The position numbers and the translations under genes are program-made. Shown in pieces: positions 8,903 through 18,768 of a stretch of 64,000 bases of DNA (the first letter of the stretch is position 1; each line of letters starts with the position of its first letter). Under the pieces are notes generated by a model. It did no database searches, was not told the origin of the DNA, and saw nothing but the letters and a program-made list of their open reading frames with translations. The stretch is taken from assembly GCA_964501185.1 (NCBI GenBank), contig CAZCRT010000007.1:1-64000 (forward strand), written 5' to 3'. Source of the stretch: BS150m-G50 sp964501185 [NCBI: uncultured Bacteroidia bacterium]. Lineage in GTDB: Bacteria > CAIWAD01 > BS150m-G50.

Positions 8903-11900
8903 ATGAAGAGAATTGAAACTCTGGCTGTTTTCTATCTGGCTTTCCTGGTAACCGGTCTGGCGGTAGCGCAACCGGTTGATCCTGATCCCCTGCAATTCTG
9001 GCTGACTGAAGCGAGTGCGGGCAATGACGATCTGATAGGTGCCAGTAGTGGCGCGGTCACCGGAGAAGACTGGGTATATGTTTACGCTGACCCTGACCGT
9101 ATTACCCTGATGGCTACAGCTCAGTCAGCCGCGGACGGCTCCATAGCAGAATTCTCCATAGGGGATGGCGCGACGATCGATGGAGTGATCCTCAACGGTC
9201 AACAGCAAAACAATGTCTATCTCTTTGCCTTCGACGGTGTCGAATGGTCAACCGGATATATTATCCTGGAAAACGATGTGCTGGGTCCGGTGCTGATAAG
9301 TGCTGTTACCCTGGACAGTGATAGTGACGGCGCTGTAGATAAAACATCTCTGATCTTCAATGAAGCGATCATCGATCTGGCTGCAGCTGATTCTGTGGTA
9401 CTGGCAAATATCACTATTGCCGACAGCAGTTGTACCGGCTTTGACACCGGCAACAGTGATAACGATAACAGTTGTGAGTACCTGATAACTGATCATGCGC
9501 ACGAGGTCCCCGGGACCGGGGCTAAACTGGTCGCCTTTGTTGATGTAGACAGCGGTGGTATCACCGACGCACTCGGTAATGAAACGCTCAACTCCTCTCT
9601 GAACGCTGTTGATCAGGCTCTGCCGCTGATGTTTGATTGCAGCTACCTGGATATTGACAGCGACGGCACCGTGGAGACAATCACTCTGATCTGGTCGGAA
9701 GAGGTGACACTTGACTGGGATGAGAACGACTGGGCCTTCAGTGATAACGAAGATCTGCAGCTGGAATTTGGCAGCTGGGCGCATTCTGTTGAAACTACCA
9801 CTTTCACGATAGAAGCCGACACCCTGGAAACAGGATGTGATGATAACGGCAATCCCACTCTGGCATACACCAACAACGCTGACCGGGTGGCCGACCTGGC
9901 ACCCATCAGCAACAGCGCACCCTCCGGCTCAATTGAGATTGCTGACCGGGCAGCGCCCTGGTGCAGTGATTACTATTACTACTGTACCGATTGGGAGACA
10001 TTCAGTTTTGTATCCCGTTTTAATCTGGTCTGGACCGAAAACCTTATCGAAGCTGCCACCGGCGATTACTGGAGCACGGTTGATACAGTCCTGAATCTGG
10101 AGGTTATGGAGATCGTCTGGGACGATCCTGCCAACCAGCTGCAGTTCACAGTTATCGGTGACGAGTATGAAACCGGCTGCAACGGCGCTCCGGAACCGGT
10201 AGTGAGTTTTGAAGGTGATGATCAGCTGCGTGATCTCGCCGGCAATGTGGCTGATTACAGTGGGAGTACCCTGCGTGACCTGGCGCTTCCTCAGCAGTTT
10301 TATCTGGTTTACCTCGATGCGGATACCAACGGTATGGTGGAAACCATTCAGGTTGAATACAGTGAGAATATTGGATTCAGCTGGCAGGCTGATGACTGGG
10401 TGCTGGACAATAATCTCGATTTGAATCTCGAATTCAGTTCTGCAGTGGTTGAGAACTCTACGTTGTTTTTCACAATGACTGCAGATCCCGGTGAGACCGG
10501 TTGCAACAATCATGGTAATCCGACTCTGACTTACACCAACAACGGCGATCTGATCACGGATCTGTCCCCCCAGAGTAATAGCGCACCCTCCACCAGCCCT
10601 GCTGAAGTCGCTGATGGTGCTGCCCCTTTCTGCAGGCTGGATGGCAGCTATACCGATGTCAACGCCAGCGGTACTGTTGACCGTGCTGATATCCACCTGT
10701 CGGAGGATCTGTTCGGATTCACCTTCATCGAAGATGACTGGGTGATAAACGGGGGGGATCTGGGCCTGGAGCTTAATTTTGCTGTCGTGATCAGCCACGG
10801 CAACATCCTCTTTGCTGTCGAAGGTGATTACTGTGAAACGGGCGTGGATAACGAAACAGGCATAGAACCCACTGTCACATATGTCCCCAACCTGCCGCTG
10901 ATCCTCCACGATGAAGCTGGCAACTGCTGTGATGGTTTTACCCGTACTCTGCATGACGAAGCAGTTCCGGTATTCATTGATTGCGCAATGAACCCCCTTG
11001 TCTACAGCGATGATGATCATGACGGTGAAGTGGACCATGTTTCCCTGCGCCTGACAGAACAGGTATTCTGTGACTCTACCGGAGATATCTGGGAAATCGA
11101 GTTTCCCTCTGTAAACAGCAGTCCGGTTCCAACTCTGATTGAGGGCAGTGGCAGCAACCAGCTTTCATTGTCAGGATTTTCCACAACGAGTAATCTCACC
11201 TACCTTGAAGACGCTACACTGGCGCTTACATCCGCCGGTGTGGTCGCTGATAATGACGGTAACATGCTGAATGCTTTTCCAGCCTCACCACTGTTCGACG
11301 AAGCGGACCCGGTAGCATTTATTGCCACCGCTGCCTATGATCCGATCCCGTTGCACGACCGCCAACACCTGGATATCGTTTTCACGGAGCCTGTTGTTGA
11401 GGATGGCAGCCTGGATCCTGCAGTGAACTATATGACCGGTGGCCCGGTACAACGGAATGTGGTCTGTTCCACTTCACCCGGGTGGGAGATCTTCCAGCAT
11501 CCAGAGTTTCCGGCAATTCAGCTGAGCTGGTTCAGCGTCGATGCGGACGAGCTTATCGGCCTCGGTGAAAGCGGCCCGGCATTGATCACTGTTACCGATG
11601 CTGAGGATGTGAACGGCAATGTTATGGCAGAGTGCCCTCCATATCCCCAGGAATACACTTTTAATGTTGATGCGCGTGCTCTGATCCTGCTCACGGAACC
11701 GGCTGTCAGCGAGATAGAGGCCGGTGTGGAGTTCATGATACAGGTTGAAGCAATGGACAGCAGTGCCACACAGAGGGATCTCTTCTACAATGAATTGATA
11801 CTGTTCAGCAGCAATCTCAGCCCGGAGCAGATTATTCTGCCGGAGGGGCCCTTTCTCCTGGCTAACGGGCAGGGAGAGTTTCCGTTAACAGTATTGGAAC

Positions 11901-13966
11901 CGGTTTCTGATCTCTATCTCTATGTTCATGAAGAGGGTGAACGTATTGACAACATCGACCATGGCGATGGCCCCTATCCTGTGTTTGCACCCACAATTGA
12001 TCCACCGCATGCCGGCTGGAGTGATGATTGTCCCGATGATCAGGGCAATTTTATTGACCTCCATTGCGAGCTCTCCGCGAATGATCCCGCTTCAGATGAG
12101 TTTGACGCGGAAGCTGTTGGTTACAACACTGTTCGGGAGTATCGCTGGTACCGGGATGAGGGGGAGTTTCTGACACTTGTCGCGCAGACAGAACAACAGG
12201 ATTCAATCGATATTGTTTTCGAACACTATGATACCGGCGGTGATACGGCTACCTGGACCTACTATGTTGCCGCCTGGTCTGACGGCAGCGTGACCGAATC
12301 TGTTCTCAGTGGTAAAACCGATGATTCTGTAATCAGGCCCGGGATAACTTCCACGGTCAGCTCTAAATCACCTGCCGTCTTCAATCGTCTGGGGAACCCT
12401 GATGCTGTGGTCGGTGATCGAATTCAGGTCTGTGCGGGTGAAAATCCGGAACTGGCAGCAAGAGATGCCGACTATTCCAGCAGCCTGGTTCATGCCGGGG
12501 TAACGAGATGCTACGATAATATTCCTCCACAGGCGGTCGGGCAATTCACTGTTGCTCAGGATGGTGATTACGATCTCCTGTTTGAGTGGGCCGAGGTAGC
12601 GCACGGGATTAACGATTCACTTGAGATCAATCCGGTCTATTATCATCTGTATCGTGGAACGACTGTTAATTCCATTAATGAACTGATCAGCATCTCTACA
12701 GATATAGGCTATATAGACGCTGATGTCGTTGGCAACCCTGAGACAAACTACTTCTATTATATTTCCGCCAACGACTGGGATAATGAATCGGAACACAGCC
12801 CTGTCCTCGGTGAATTTGATTATCACATTCGATCAGCTGAAGGTACGGACTGGAATTATATCGGCCTGTCAATGCAGACCGAATTGACGGTAGCCTCTGA
12901 TCTCATTGATGCGATAACCGGCAGTAACGGTGCGGCGGACTGGGTCGCTGACCAGCAGGGTTGGGACAGCTATGCTCCACTGCGCTCCGATTTTATTCTG
13001 CAGGAGGGGCACGCCTATCTGGTGAACTATCCTGAGGGGGAAACAGTATACACCGTTATCGGTGAGCCGGTATTGGATGTGAACTATCAACTGGTTACAA
13101 CCAGTGCTACCGACTGGAATGACATTACCCTGCCACTGACCGAAACCGGTATCACCACACTGGGTGGCCTGGTGGATGCGATTGATCAGGTTGATGCTGC
13201 CGCTCTCTTCGATAACGAGGCACAGAGCTGGTATGTTTTCTATGAGGATTTTCCGGAGGGATGGGATCGTGATATTGTACCTGGCCAGGCAGTGCTGGTC
13301 AATGCAACTTCTCCCGGCAGCTGGCCGGACAGTGAACTCAATCGCGGCCTAGGTGAGCTGATTGTAGAAGATATGCCGACCGATGCTCCACATCTGGTCT
13401 GGGGTAACCTCTTCCGGGGGGATGGCAGCGAGGCGGATGGGGAAACTACAGTTACGGCTTACATCATCGGGCGCGAAGATGACCGGCTGACATCTGCCGA
13501 TCCTGCAATACGGGTCAACGAAGGTGTCTTTGCCCTGCAGGTTGGAGATTTCAACCATCCCTGGCGGGCCGGTGAGATATTGCGGCTGGAATTCCAGGAT
13601 GATCCGGGATTTCAGGCAGAGTGCGAAATTGAACTGAGCTGGGAGAGTGCTGACTACGGTGGCAGCTACACATTGGCCGAACTGCCCTCCGAGTGGGCGC
13701 TGTACCAGAATTATCCGAATCCCTTCAATCCGGAAACAATAATACCATTTGACCTGGTTGAAAGTACAGAAGTAGAGATAGCTGTCTATGACCTGCTGGG
13801 GCAGCGGGTGGCATTGATACAGGATGCTCTGTTACCGGCAGGTCACCACGAAATCAACTGGAATGGATGTAATGCCGCCGGTAACCAGGTAGCTTCAGGT
13901 GTATACTTTGTGCAGATGCGCACAGCACAGTTTGTCGCAACCAGGAAACTGGCGAAGGTGAAATAG
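8903..13966 (+). CDS. Giant secreted repeat protein with T9SS sorting domain
   Basis: A 1687-residue secreted protein. After a signal peptide (AVAQP near residue 22) come about seven tandem units of 108-116 residues, starting near residues 126, 242, 350, 461, 572, 687 and 801. Several start with an acidic DxDxDG turn, and most then have a strand with a hydrophobic-S/TE-hydrophobic core; four end in ETG.......P.....N. They look like bacterial Ig-like (SwmB-type) domains, and the acidic turns may bind calcium. Residues about 930-1300 hold further Ig/FN3-like domains, residues about 1494-1572 a module also found in the next two genes, and residues about 1596-1687 the T9SS type A sorting domain (NYPNPFNPET, LLGQRV, GVYFVQM). 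It should be exported by T9SS and attached to or released from the surface. Its ligand is unknown. Confidence 0.8.
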   Translation: MKRIETLAVFYLAFLVTGLAVAQPVDPDPLQFWLTEASAGNDDLIGASSGAVTGEDWVYVYADPDRITLMATAQSAADGSIAEFSIGDGATIDGVILNGQQQNNVYLFAFDGVEWSTGYIILENDVLGPVLISAVTLDSDSDGAVDKTSLIFNEAIIDLAAADSVVLANITIADSSCTGFDTGNSDNDNSCEYLITDHAHEVPGTGAKLVAFVDVDSGGITDALGNETLNSSLNAVDQALPLMFDCSYLDIDSDGTVETITLIWSEEVTLDWDENDWAFSDNEDLQLEFGSWAHSVETTTFTIEADTLETGCDDNGNPTLAYTNNADRVADLAPISNSAPSGSIEIADRAAPWCSDYYYYCTDWETFSFVSRFNLVWTENLIEAATGDYWSTVDTVLNLEVMEIVWDDPANQLQFTVIGDEYETGCNGAPEPVVSFEGDDQLRDLAGNVADYSGSTLRDLALPQQFYLVYLDADTNGMVETIQVEYSENIGFSWQADDWVLDNNLDLNLEFSSAVVENSTLFFTMTADPGETGCNNHGNPTLTYTNNGDLITDLSPQSNSAPSTSPAEVADGAAPFCRLDGSYTDVNASGTVDRADIHLSEDLFGFTFIEDDWVINGGDLGLELNFAVVISHGNILFAVEGDYCETGVDNETGIEPTVTYVPNLPLILHDEAGNCCDGFTRTLHDEAVPVFIDCAMNPLVYSDDDHDGEVDHVSLRLTEQVFCDSTGDIWEIEFPSVNSSPVPTLIEGSGSNQLSLSGFSTTSNLTYLEDATLALTSAGVVADNDGNMLNAFPASPLFDEADPVAFIATAAYDPIPLHDRQHLDIVFTEPVVEDGSLDPAVNYMTGGPVQRNVVCSTSPGWEIFQHPEFPAIQLSWFSVDADELIGLGESGPALITVTDAEDVNGNVMAECPPYPQEYTFNVDARALILLTEPAVSEIEAGVEFMIQVEAMDSSATQRDLFYNELILFSSNLSPEQIILPEGPFLLANGQGEFPLTVLEPVSDLYLYVHEEGERIDNIDHGDGPYPVFAPTIDPPHAGWSDDCPDDQGNFIDLHCELSANDPASDEFDAEAVGYNTVREYRWYRDEGEFLTLVAQTEQQDSIDIVFEHYDTGGDTATWTYYVAAWSDGSVTESVLSGKTDDSVIRPGITSTVSSKSPAVFNRLGNPDAVVGDRIQVCAGENPELAARDADYSSSLVHAGVTRCYDNIPPQAVGQFTVAQDGDYDLLFEWAEVAHGINDSLEINPVYYHLYRGTTVNSINELISISTDIGYIDADVVGNPETNYFYYISANDWDNESEHSPVLGEFDYHIRSAEGTDWNYIGLSMQTELTVASDLIDAITGSNGAADWVADQQGWDSYAPLRSDFILQEGHAYLVNYPEGETVYTVIGEPVLDVNYQLVTTSATDWNDITLPLTETGITTLGGLVDAIDQVDAAALFDNEAQSWYVFYEDFPEGWDRDIVPGQAVLVNATSPGSWPDSELNRGLGELIVEDMPTDAPHLVWGNLFRGDGSEADGETTVTAYIIGREDDRLTSADPAIRVNEGVFALQVGDFNHPWRAGEILRLEFQDDPGFQAECEIELSWESADYGGSYTLAELPSEWALYQNYPNPFNPETIIPFDLVESTEVEIAVYDLLGQRVALIQDALLPAGHHEINWNGCNAAGNQVASGVYFVQMRTAQFVATRKLAKVK

Positions 13967-14047
13967 AATACAGGAGACAGAATACAGAACACAGAATGAA
14001 AACCGGGTTTTTCTCCTGTATGCTGTATGCTGTCTCCTGCCTACTGG
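13967..14047. repeat. Inverted dispersed repeat, CAGGAGACAG family
   Basis: Directly after the preceding stop codon, an arm rich in ATACAGGAGACAGAATACAG (13967-13998) is followed, across the short centre AAAACCGGGTTTTT, by its inverted counterpart CTCCTGTATGCTGTATG and CTGTCTCCTG (14013-14047). The whole can fold into one long hairpin and could end transcription. The same family returns at 47406-47708. The second arm runs to within nine bases of the next gene's start. Confidence 0.7.
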
Positions 14048-14055
14048 ATGCTGAT

Positions 14056-14925
14056 ATGTTCGTCTCGATAGTTGTGACAATCATTCTCTTTGCCATTTAT
14101 CCACCGGATTGCCGGGGGGATGGAATGCCGCACCTTGTATTCGGAACCGCGATTAACAACCAGTTGCAGCCCTGTCCGGAGTTGACGATGTCTGCCTGGC
14201 TGATGGGATATGAAGATGATACTATCGATCTACAGTCTACAGATGGTGAGTTCGAGATCGAAGTCGCAGATTTCAACCATGCCTGGGTGCCGGGTGAAAC
14301 GCTGCAGATAGCTCTTGCAGATCCGTCGACTGCGCAATCCGATACCCTCGAGCTGTTGCTGACCGAGTCCCCCTGGCAGAATCTCGGTTTCGTCCATCTG
14401 GATGTGATCGCTATCCGGTTTGACAACCCCGTTTCAGGCGAGATGCAAATCGGTGAGATTGAAGATCTGATTATCCGGGTACAGAGTAACACAGGTGCCT
14501 GGTCATTACCCTGCTGTGACTACTGTGAACTGGCAACGAATGATCCCGATGTGGTGGAGCTGCTCACGTTCTGCCGGATTGAAGCAATAGCAGCAGGAGA
14601 ATGCGAAATCACGACGAGCGTTTTTGGCGCTGCTGCTCAGATAGAACGCTCTGTATCCATGGAAGCAGTTGCACGGACGGAGCAACAGACCCGGCAACTG
14701 TTCAGCTGTGCTTCACCGGTTACCGGTGGGGAGCTGCGACTTGAAGTGCAGAACGCGCCACTGGAGCTGGAGCTTTACGACCTGCTGGGAAGACTGGTGC
14801 TGAGGCAAACCGCAAATTCTACCGGTTTCTGGAATCTGAATACGTTTGCCAGCAGTGGAACTTACATTCTGATCGGACGGCGTGGTGATATTACCCAGAG
14901 GGAGTTGATTCAGCTGATACGCTAG
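14056..14925 (+). CDS. Secreted protein with T9SS-type sorting domain
   Basis: About 289 residues from ATG 14056. This start gives a hydrophobic signal segment (VSIVVTIILFAIY); the ATG at 13996 lies within the upstream repeat and has no ribosome binding site. Residues about 24-110 are the module shared with the flanking genes (MPHLVFG ... FEIEVADFNHAWVPGETLQI). The middle is beta-rich with several Cys. The last 70 residues (LELYDLLGRLVLRQ ... SGTYILIGRRG) are a short version of the T9SS sorting domain without the usual NYPNPFN opening. This places it as a small T9SS cargo whose function is unknown. Confidence 0.65.
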   Translation: MFVSIVVTIILFAIYPPDCRGDGMPHLVFGTAINNQLQPCPELTMSAWLMGYEDDTIDLQSTDGEFEIEVADFNHAWVPGETLQIALADPSTAQSDTLELLLTESPWQNLGFVHLDVIAIRFDNPVSGEMQIGEIEDLIIRVQSNTGAWSLPCCDYCELATNDPDVVELLTFCRIEAIAAGECEITTSVFGAAAQIERSVSMEAVARTEQQTRQLFSCASPVTGGELRLEVQNAPLELELYDLLGRLVLRQTANSTGFWNLNTFASSGTYILIGRRGDITQRELIQLIR

Positions 14926-14963
14926 CACCGGCTGAAAACCTGCGAAACGGACAAGGAATTACT

Positions 14964-17900
14964 ATGGCAAGACTGCTGCGGCTCCAACCAATTTTACTCG
15001 TTTTACTTCTGACAGTTATCAGCTCCTCTTTGCCCCGGACAGTTGAAGCTCAACCACTGCCACATCTTGTTTACGGCCATGTGGAGAACTACCTGGGGGA
15101 ATATCCCTCTGCAGAAGAGCTGGAGTTCTGTGTAACCCTGAGGACAGGTGAACCGACCGAACAGACCCTCTGTTTCCCCGATTCCTCGCTTTTCGGATGG
15201 GACTATGATGAGGTGACAGGTACCTGGCGTGCTGAGTGTGCCGAATTCAGTTTCTGGAATGTGGGTGATGATGTCGTAGTTGATTTCACCATACCGGGTG
15301 CCGCCGGCCAGGTGCAGGGCACTCTTGACACATCCCCGGCGCAGAATATGGGAACGACATTGATCGGATATCTGCCGATCATCGATTCTCTCTGTTTACC
15401 TGTTGAAACGGATGAAGATATCACTCTCGAACACGATCTGATCCCCTGTGCGATTGACATTGAGGATCTGCCGGAAGATCTCCTCTGGACGGTAGCCGAG
15501 TGGGATGAAGCGCTCTGGGCAACAGTCACTGTTATTGAGAATCAGCTGACAATGACCCCCCTGCTGAATGCCTGGGGTGAAGATGAAGTACTGTTTATCG
15601 TTACCGATACATATGGCGGGAGTGACAGCAGTTCTGTTACACTCATGATCAACCCTGTTAATGATCCACCTGTCATCGAACTTCCTGAAACCCTGAGCTT
15701 TCCCGAGGACAGCAGCCTGGTGGAAGATTTCACGCTTTATATCTCAGACGTGGACAGCGGAAATGAAGAGCTGGAGCTTTACAGCGGGGGAGGAGTAGAA
15801 ATTGAAGTTGAGATCGTGAATCTGCAGGTAACATTCACCGCTCCTGAAAACTGGTTCGGCTCCGAGATGATCAGTTTTTATGCCAGTGACGGGCAGTACT
15901 TTGACTATGATAGCCTGTATGTTGCAGCTGTCTCAGTAAACGATCTGCCCTGGGTGGAGGATCTGCTGATAGGCCCGGAAGATCCTGCGATTGACGATCC
16001 ACTGGTAGCCACTTATCTCTATTACGATATTGAAAACAGTCCTGAATCTGGATCAATCTACAACTGGTATCGTGACGGGGAACTGGTAGCGGAGCTTACC
16101 GGTCTCCTGACAGTTGCTCCGGAATATACCGGGTTTCTCGAGACCTGGTATTTTGAGATCACTCCTTCAGACGGTGAGGATTATGGTGATCTGATTCAAT
16201 CCAACAGTCTGGTGATCAGCAACAGCGATCCGGTACTGGAGGGTATTCCTGATCTGACACTGGAGGAAGATGGTGAGCTTCAGTTTGATCTGTATCCTTA
16301 TCTGACAGATGAAGAGCAGCCGGACAGCCTTATCGTTCTGACCTCGCTGACTGATCCCGATCCGGAACACCTCGCCGTTGATATAGATGGACAGTACCTG
16401 ATGCTGGCTACCCTGGTTCCACATTATAACAATTCAGATCCTCTCGAACTCGTTCTGCAGGCGGACGATCAGAGCGGTGGATTTGACACCGATACACTGC
16501 TGGTAACAATTACACCATTAAACGACGCGCCGGTTATTGACGAAGGCTGCCTTCCGGTTGCTACGACTGAAGACAGCGATCTGGTACATGACCTGACCGG
16601 GTGTGCTACAGATATTGAAGACGCCCCTGAGGATCTGAACTGGGTTATCCTGGACTGGGATGACCTCCTGTGGGAAAGCGTGGAGATCGCTGGAGGGCTG
16701 CTGACAATGATCCCGCTGCCGGATGTCTCCGGTGAAGACGAAATGACTTTTAGCGTCACCGATAACGGTGAGGCGGGTGGTGACGAATTGAGCGACAACG
16801 CCCTGATCACGCTCAGCATTACTCCTGCTAATGATGCTCCTCAGATCGACCTGCCGGACACCCTCGATTTCGATGAGGATATGAGCCTGGAAATGGATTT
16901 CAGCGAGTTCCTAAGCGATGTGGACTCTGACACTTCACTGCTGTTGACAGCAAGTGGCAACCAGGAGATTGATGTCGCCATAGATGGGTTTTTAGTAACA
17001 TTATCAGCCGCTGCAAATTGGAATGGCGCTGAGGATATTACTTTCACTATCGATGATCAGGACCTGCGTTTGACTGACAGTGACTTGATCACTGTGGTTA
17101 TCAACTCAGTTAACGATCTGCCGATGATTGAGGCGGGCTGCCTGTTGCTCGATACAGGTGAAGATGAAGTGCTGACTTTCGATCTGACAGGTTGCGCATC
17201 TGATGCGGAGAACGGTGCTGCAGAGCTGATCTGGTCGTTGCTGGAGGGAATGGAAGCAGATTGGGATTCCACAATGTGGGAATCATTTGTAATAGAAAGC
17301 AATATACTCACTGCAGTACCTCTCCCTGACGCCTGGGGTGCAGATTCGGTAACCTTTCTGGTGACTGACCTGGACTCTGGAACTACGGAGCTGGTGAGCA
17401 TGGTAACGATAGAATGTCAACTCGACTATACCGGCAGAACTGACTACGCTGCAGATCGTGGCAGCCTGCTCATCATGGACCTGAGTTATGACAGTGATTG
17501 TGGCACACCGGAGATCAGCGGTGAGCTGCCTGAATGGCTGACTTATGATGCCGGGACACAAACTGTAAGAGGCAGGGCGACTGTCGAAGAGAGCCCCCAG
17601 CTGTTCAGTATGACTTTCACCCTGAACACAGGCACGATCACAGTTGATTTCAGCGTGGAACTGCTGGGAACGCTGATCAGTGAACCGGGTGAAGTTGTGG
17701 TGGAAATGCCAACCGATGACAACGGCTATTTCCGTTTTGTATTCAACGATGTAGTGAATCCCCCATATTATCTGGTGATCAATCAGGTAGACCTGCCGGA
17801 GAGGTCTGATGCTGAAGAGATGGCCCCGCTTGTCTGGCAGGTTGACACAGACCTGCCCACAGATATCATGGGTTCCGCCGAGCTTTATATGCCGGAGTTG

Positions 17901-18383
17901 CTGCCATTTTTCATGCAATCACTCGATTTCACCCCTACACACCTCTACTTCTACAACCGGTTTGGCACTGCTGATGACTGGACACGGCAGACTGAGACAG
18001 AGGTGCTCGACGAGGGTACCAGACTGATACTGGATATCAACCGGATGGAGAGTGGTGCCTGGACATATGGTGCCTGGTACGAAGATGTAGTCGAGAACAG
18101 GCTGTGGCAGAACTATCCCAATCCCTTCAACGATGAAACCCGTATCGGTTGTGATATCAAAAACAATAATACACCGGTGGAGCTGGCTATCTATAATGCT
18201 GTCGGTGACAGGGTCTGGCAGGACAGGACGATTTTTAATGCCGGTGATTATCTGCAGAACTACTTCGTCTGGAACGGGCGCAACCGGCTGGGCAACCCGG
18301 TCGGTTCCGGAATCTACATCATCCGGGTGAAGATTGCCGGCAAGGTGTACACCAGACAGGCGGTATTCCTGCGGGGGAATTAA
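14964..18383 (+). CDS. Large tandem-Ig secreted protein with T9SS sorting domain
   Basis: A 1139-residue secreted protein. The signal peptide ends near residue 29 (VEAQP). Then follows the module shared with the two genes before it (LPHLVYG, about residues 32-130). Tandem cadherin/Ig-like repeats follow, joined by the classical linker VNDPPVI, LNDAPVI, ANDAPQI and VNDLPMI. Three of them (starting near residues 143, 528 and 724) carry a Cys pair about 18 residues apart, in CLPV ... PCAIDIED, CLPV ... GCATDIED and CLLL ... GCASDAEN, which suggests a disulfide. The C-terminal T9SS sorting domain begins near residue 1050 (NYPNPFND, VWNGRN, GSGIYIIRVK). AAGGA precedes the ATG. Likely an extracellular adhesin or scaffold. 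Confidence 0.8.
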   Translation: MARLLRLQPILLVLLLTVISSSLPRTVEAQPLPHLVYGHVENYLGEYPSAEELEFCVTLRTGEPTEQTLCFPDSSLFGWDYDEVTGTWRAECAEFSFWNVGDDVVVDFTIPGAAGQVQGTLDTSPAQNMGTTLIGYLPIIDSLCLPVETDEDITLEHDLIPCAIDIEDLPEDLLWTVAEWDEALWATVTVIENQLTMTPLLNAWGEDEVLFIVTDTYGGSDSSSVTLMINPVNDPPVIELPETLSFPEDSSLVEDFTLYISDVDSGNEELELYSGGGVEIEVEIVNLQVTFTAPENWFGSEMISFYASDGQYFDYDSLYVAAVSVNDLPWVEDLLIGPEDPAIDDPLVATYLYYDIENSPESGSIYNWYRDGELVAELTGLLTVAPEYTGFLETWYFEITPSDGEDYGDLIQSNSLVISNSDPVLEGIPDLTLEEDGELQFDLYPYLTDEEQPDSLIVLTSLTDPDPEHLAVDIDGQYLMLATLVPHYNNSDPLELVLQADDQSGGFDTDTLLVTITPLNDAPVIDEGCLPVATTEDSDLVHDLTGCATDIEDAPEDLNWVILDWDDLLWESVEIAGGLLTMIPLPDVSGEDEMTFSVTDNGEAGGDELSDNALITLSITPANDAPQIDLPDTLDFDEDMSLEMDFSEFLSDVDSDTSLLLTASGNQEIDVAIDGFLVTLSAAANWNGAEDITFTIDDQDLRLTDSDLITVVINSVNDLPMIEAGCLLLDTGEDEVLTFDLTGCASDAENGAAELIWSLLEGMEADWDSTMWESFVIESNILTAVPLPDAWGADSVTFLVTDLDSGTTELVSMVTIECQLDYTGRTDYAADRGSLLIMDLSYDSDCGTPEISGELPEWLTYDAGTQTVRGRATVEESPQLFSMTFTLNTGTITVDFSVELLGTLISEPGEVVVEMPTDDNGYFRFVFNDVVNPPYYLVINQVDLPERSDAEEMAPLVWQVDTDLPTDIMGSAELYMPELLPFFMQSLDFTPTHLYFYNRFGTADDWTRQTETEVLDEGTRLILDINRMESGAWTYGAWYEDVVENRLWQNYPNPFNDETRIGCDIKNNNTPVELAIYNAVGDRVWQDRTIFNAGDYLQNYFVWNGRNRLGNPVGSGIYIIRVKIAGKVYTRQAVFLRGN

Positions 18384-18406
18384 GGCAGAATGAAATACAT
18401 GACACA

Positions 18407-18433
18407 AAGCCCGGCTATCGCCGGGTTTTTTTT
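18407..18433 (+). terminator. Rho-independent terminator
   Basis: CCCGGC (18410-18415), a TATC loop and GCCGGG (18420-18425), followed by eight T. It closes the T9SS cargo transcript and isolates the metal-cluster operon downstream. Confidence 0.92.
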
Positions 18434-18702
18434 ATGCAACACAATGGGTCGGACCATAATATCTTATTAAGAATACTGGGGATAGGGTTCATAAATCCGA
18501 CAAAAACGCCCTTAGAGCGAATTTTTACACCCTGAAAATAGCTTCTAAGAGGTTCTAAACATTGCTTAGACCGCATTTTAACCAGGAAAAAACCTGTTCT
18601 AAGACCATTTTTGAGTGCTTTTAGGGCTGTAATAACATAATACTCAATATGTTACTGAAGTCCGACCCCGGTAACCCGTAGTTGCGAAGGAGTAGAAAAA
18701 GC
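18434..18702. other. AT-rich intergenic stretch with loose TTAGA repeats
   Basis: No gene is visible. Three imperfect copies of a motif close to TTAGA.CG.ATTTTA occur at 18511-18527, 18565-18580 and 18597-18613. A related TTTTAGAAC / GTTCTAAAC pair lies at 56054-56090. Nothing ties them to a known element. Confidence 0.35.
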
Positions 18703-18731
18703 TTGCATAATGCACATATGTGCATTATAAT
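18703..18731 (+). promoter_or_regulatory. Promoter with a perfect palindromic operator in its spacer
   Basis: TTGCAT (18703-18708) and TATAAT (18726-18731) are separated by 17 bases. A perfect 22-base palindrome covers 18707-18728 with half-site ATAATGCACAT, so it fills the spacer and touches both boxes. A dimeric regulator bound there would exclude RNA polymerase. The first gene of the operon encodes a DUF134 helix-turn-helix protein, the obvious candidate for autoregulation. Confidence 0.85.
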
Positions 18732-18768
18732 GTATCTGGAGAAGGTCACATACTGCAACGGAGTTACA

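Noticed and set aside
9929-11038. Antisense open frame of 369 codons inside the giant T9SS protein gene
   Set aside because: Composition and hydrophobic pattern are those of a shadow of the Asp-rich coding strand; no start signal.
13967-14047. CRISPR array reading of the CAGGAGACAG repeats
   Set aside because: The arms are inverted and lack unique spacers of constant size. No cas genes are near.
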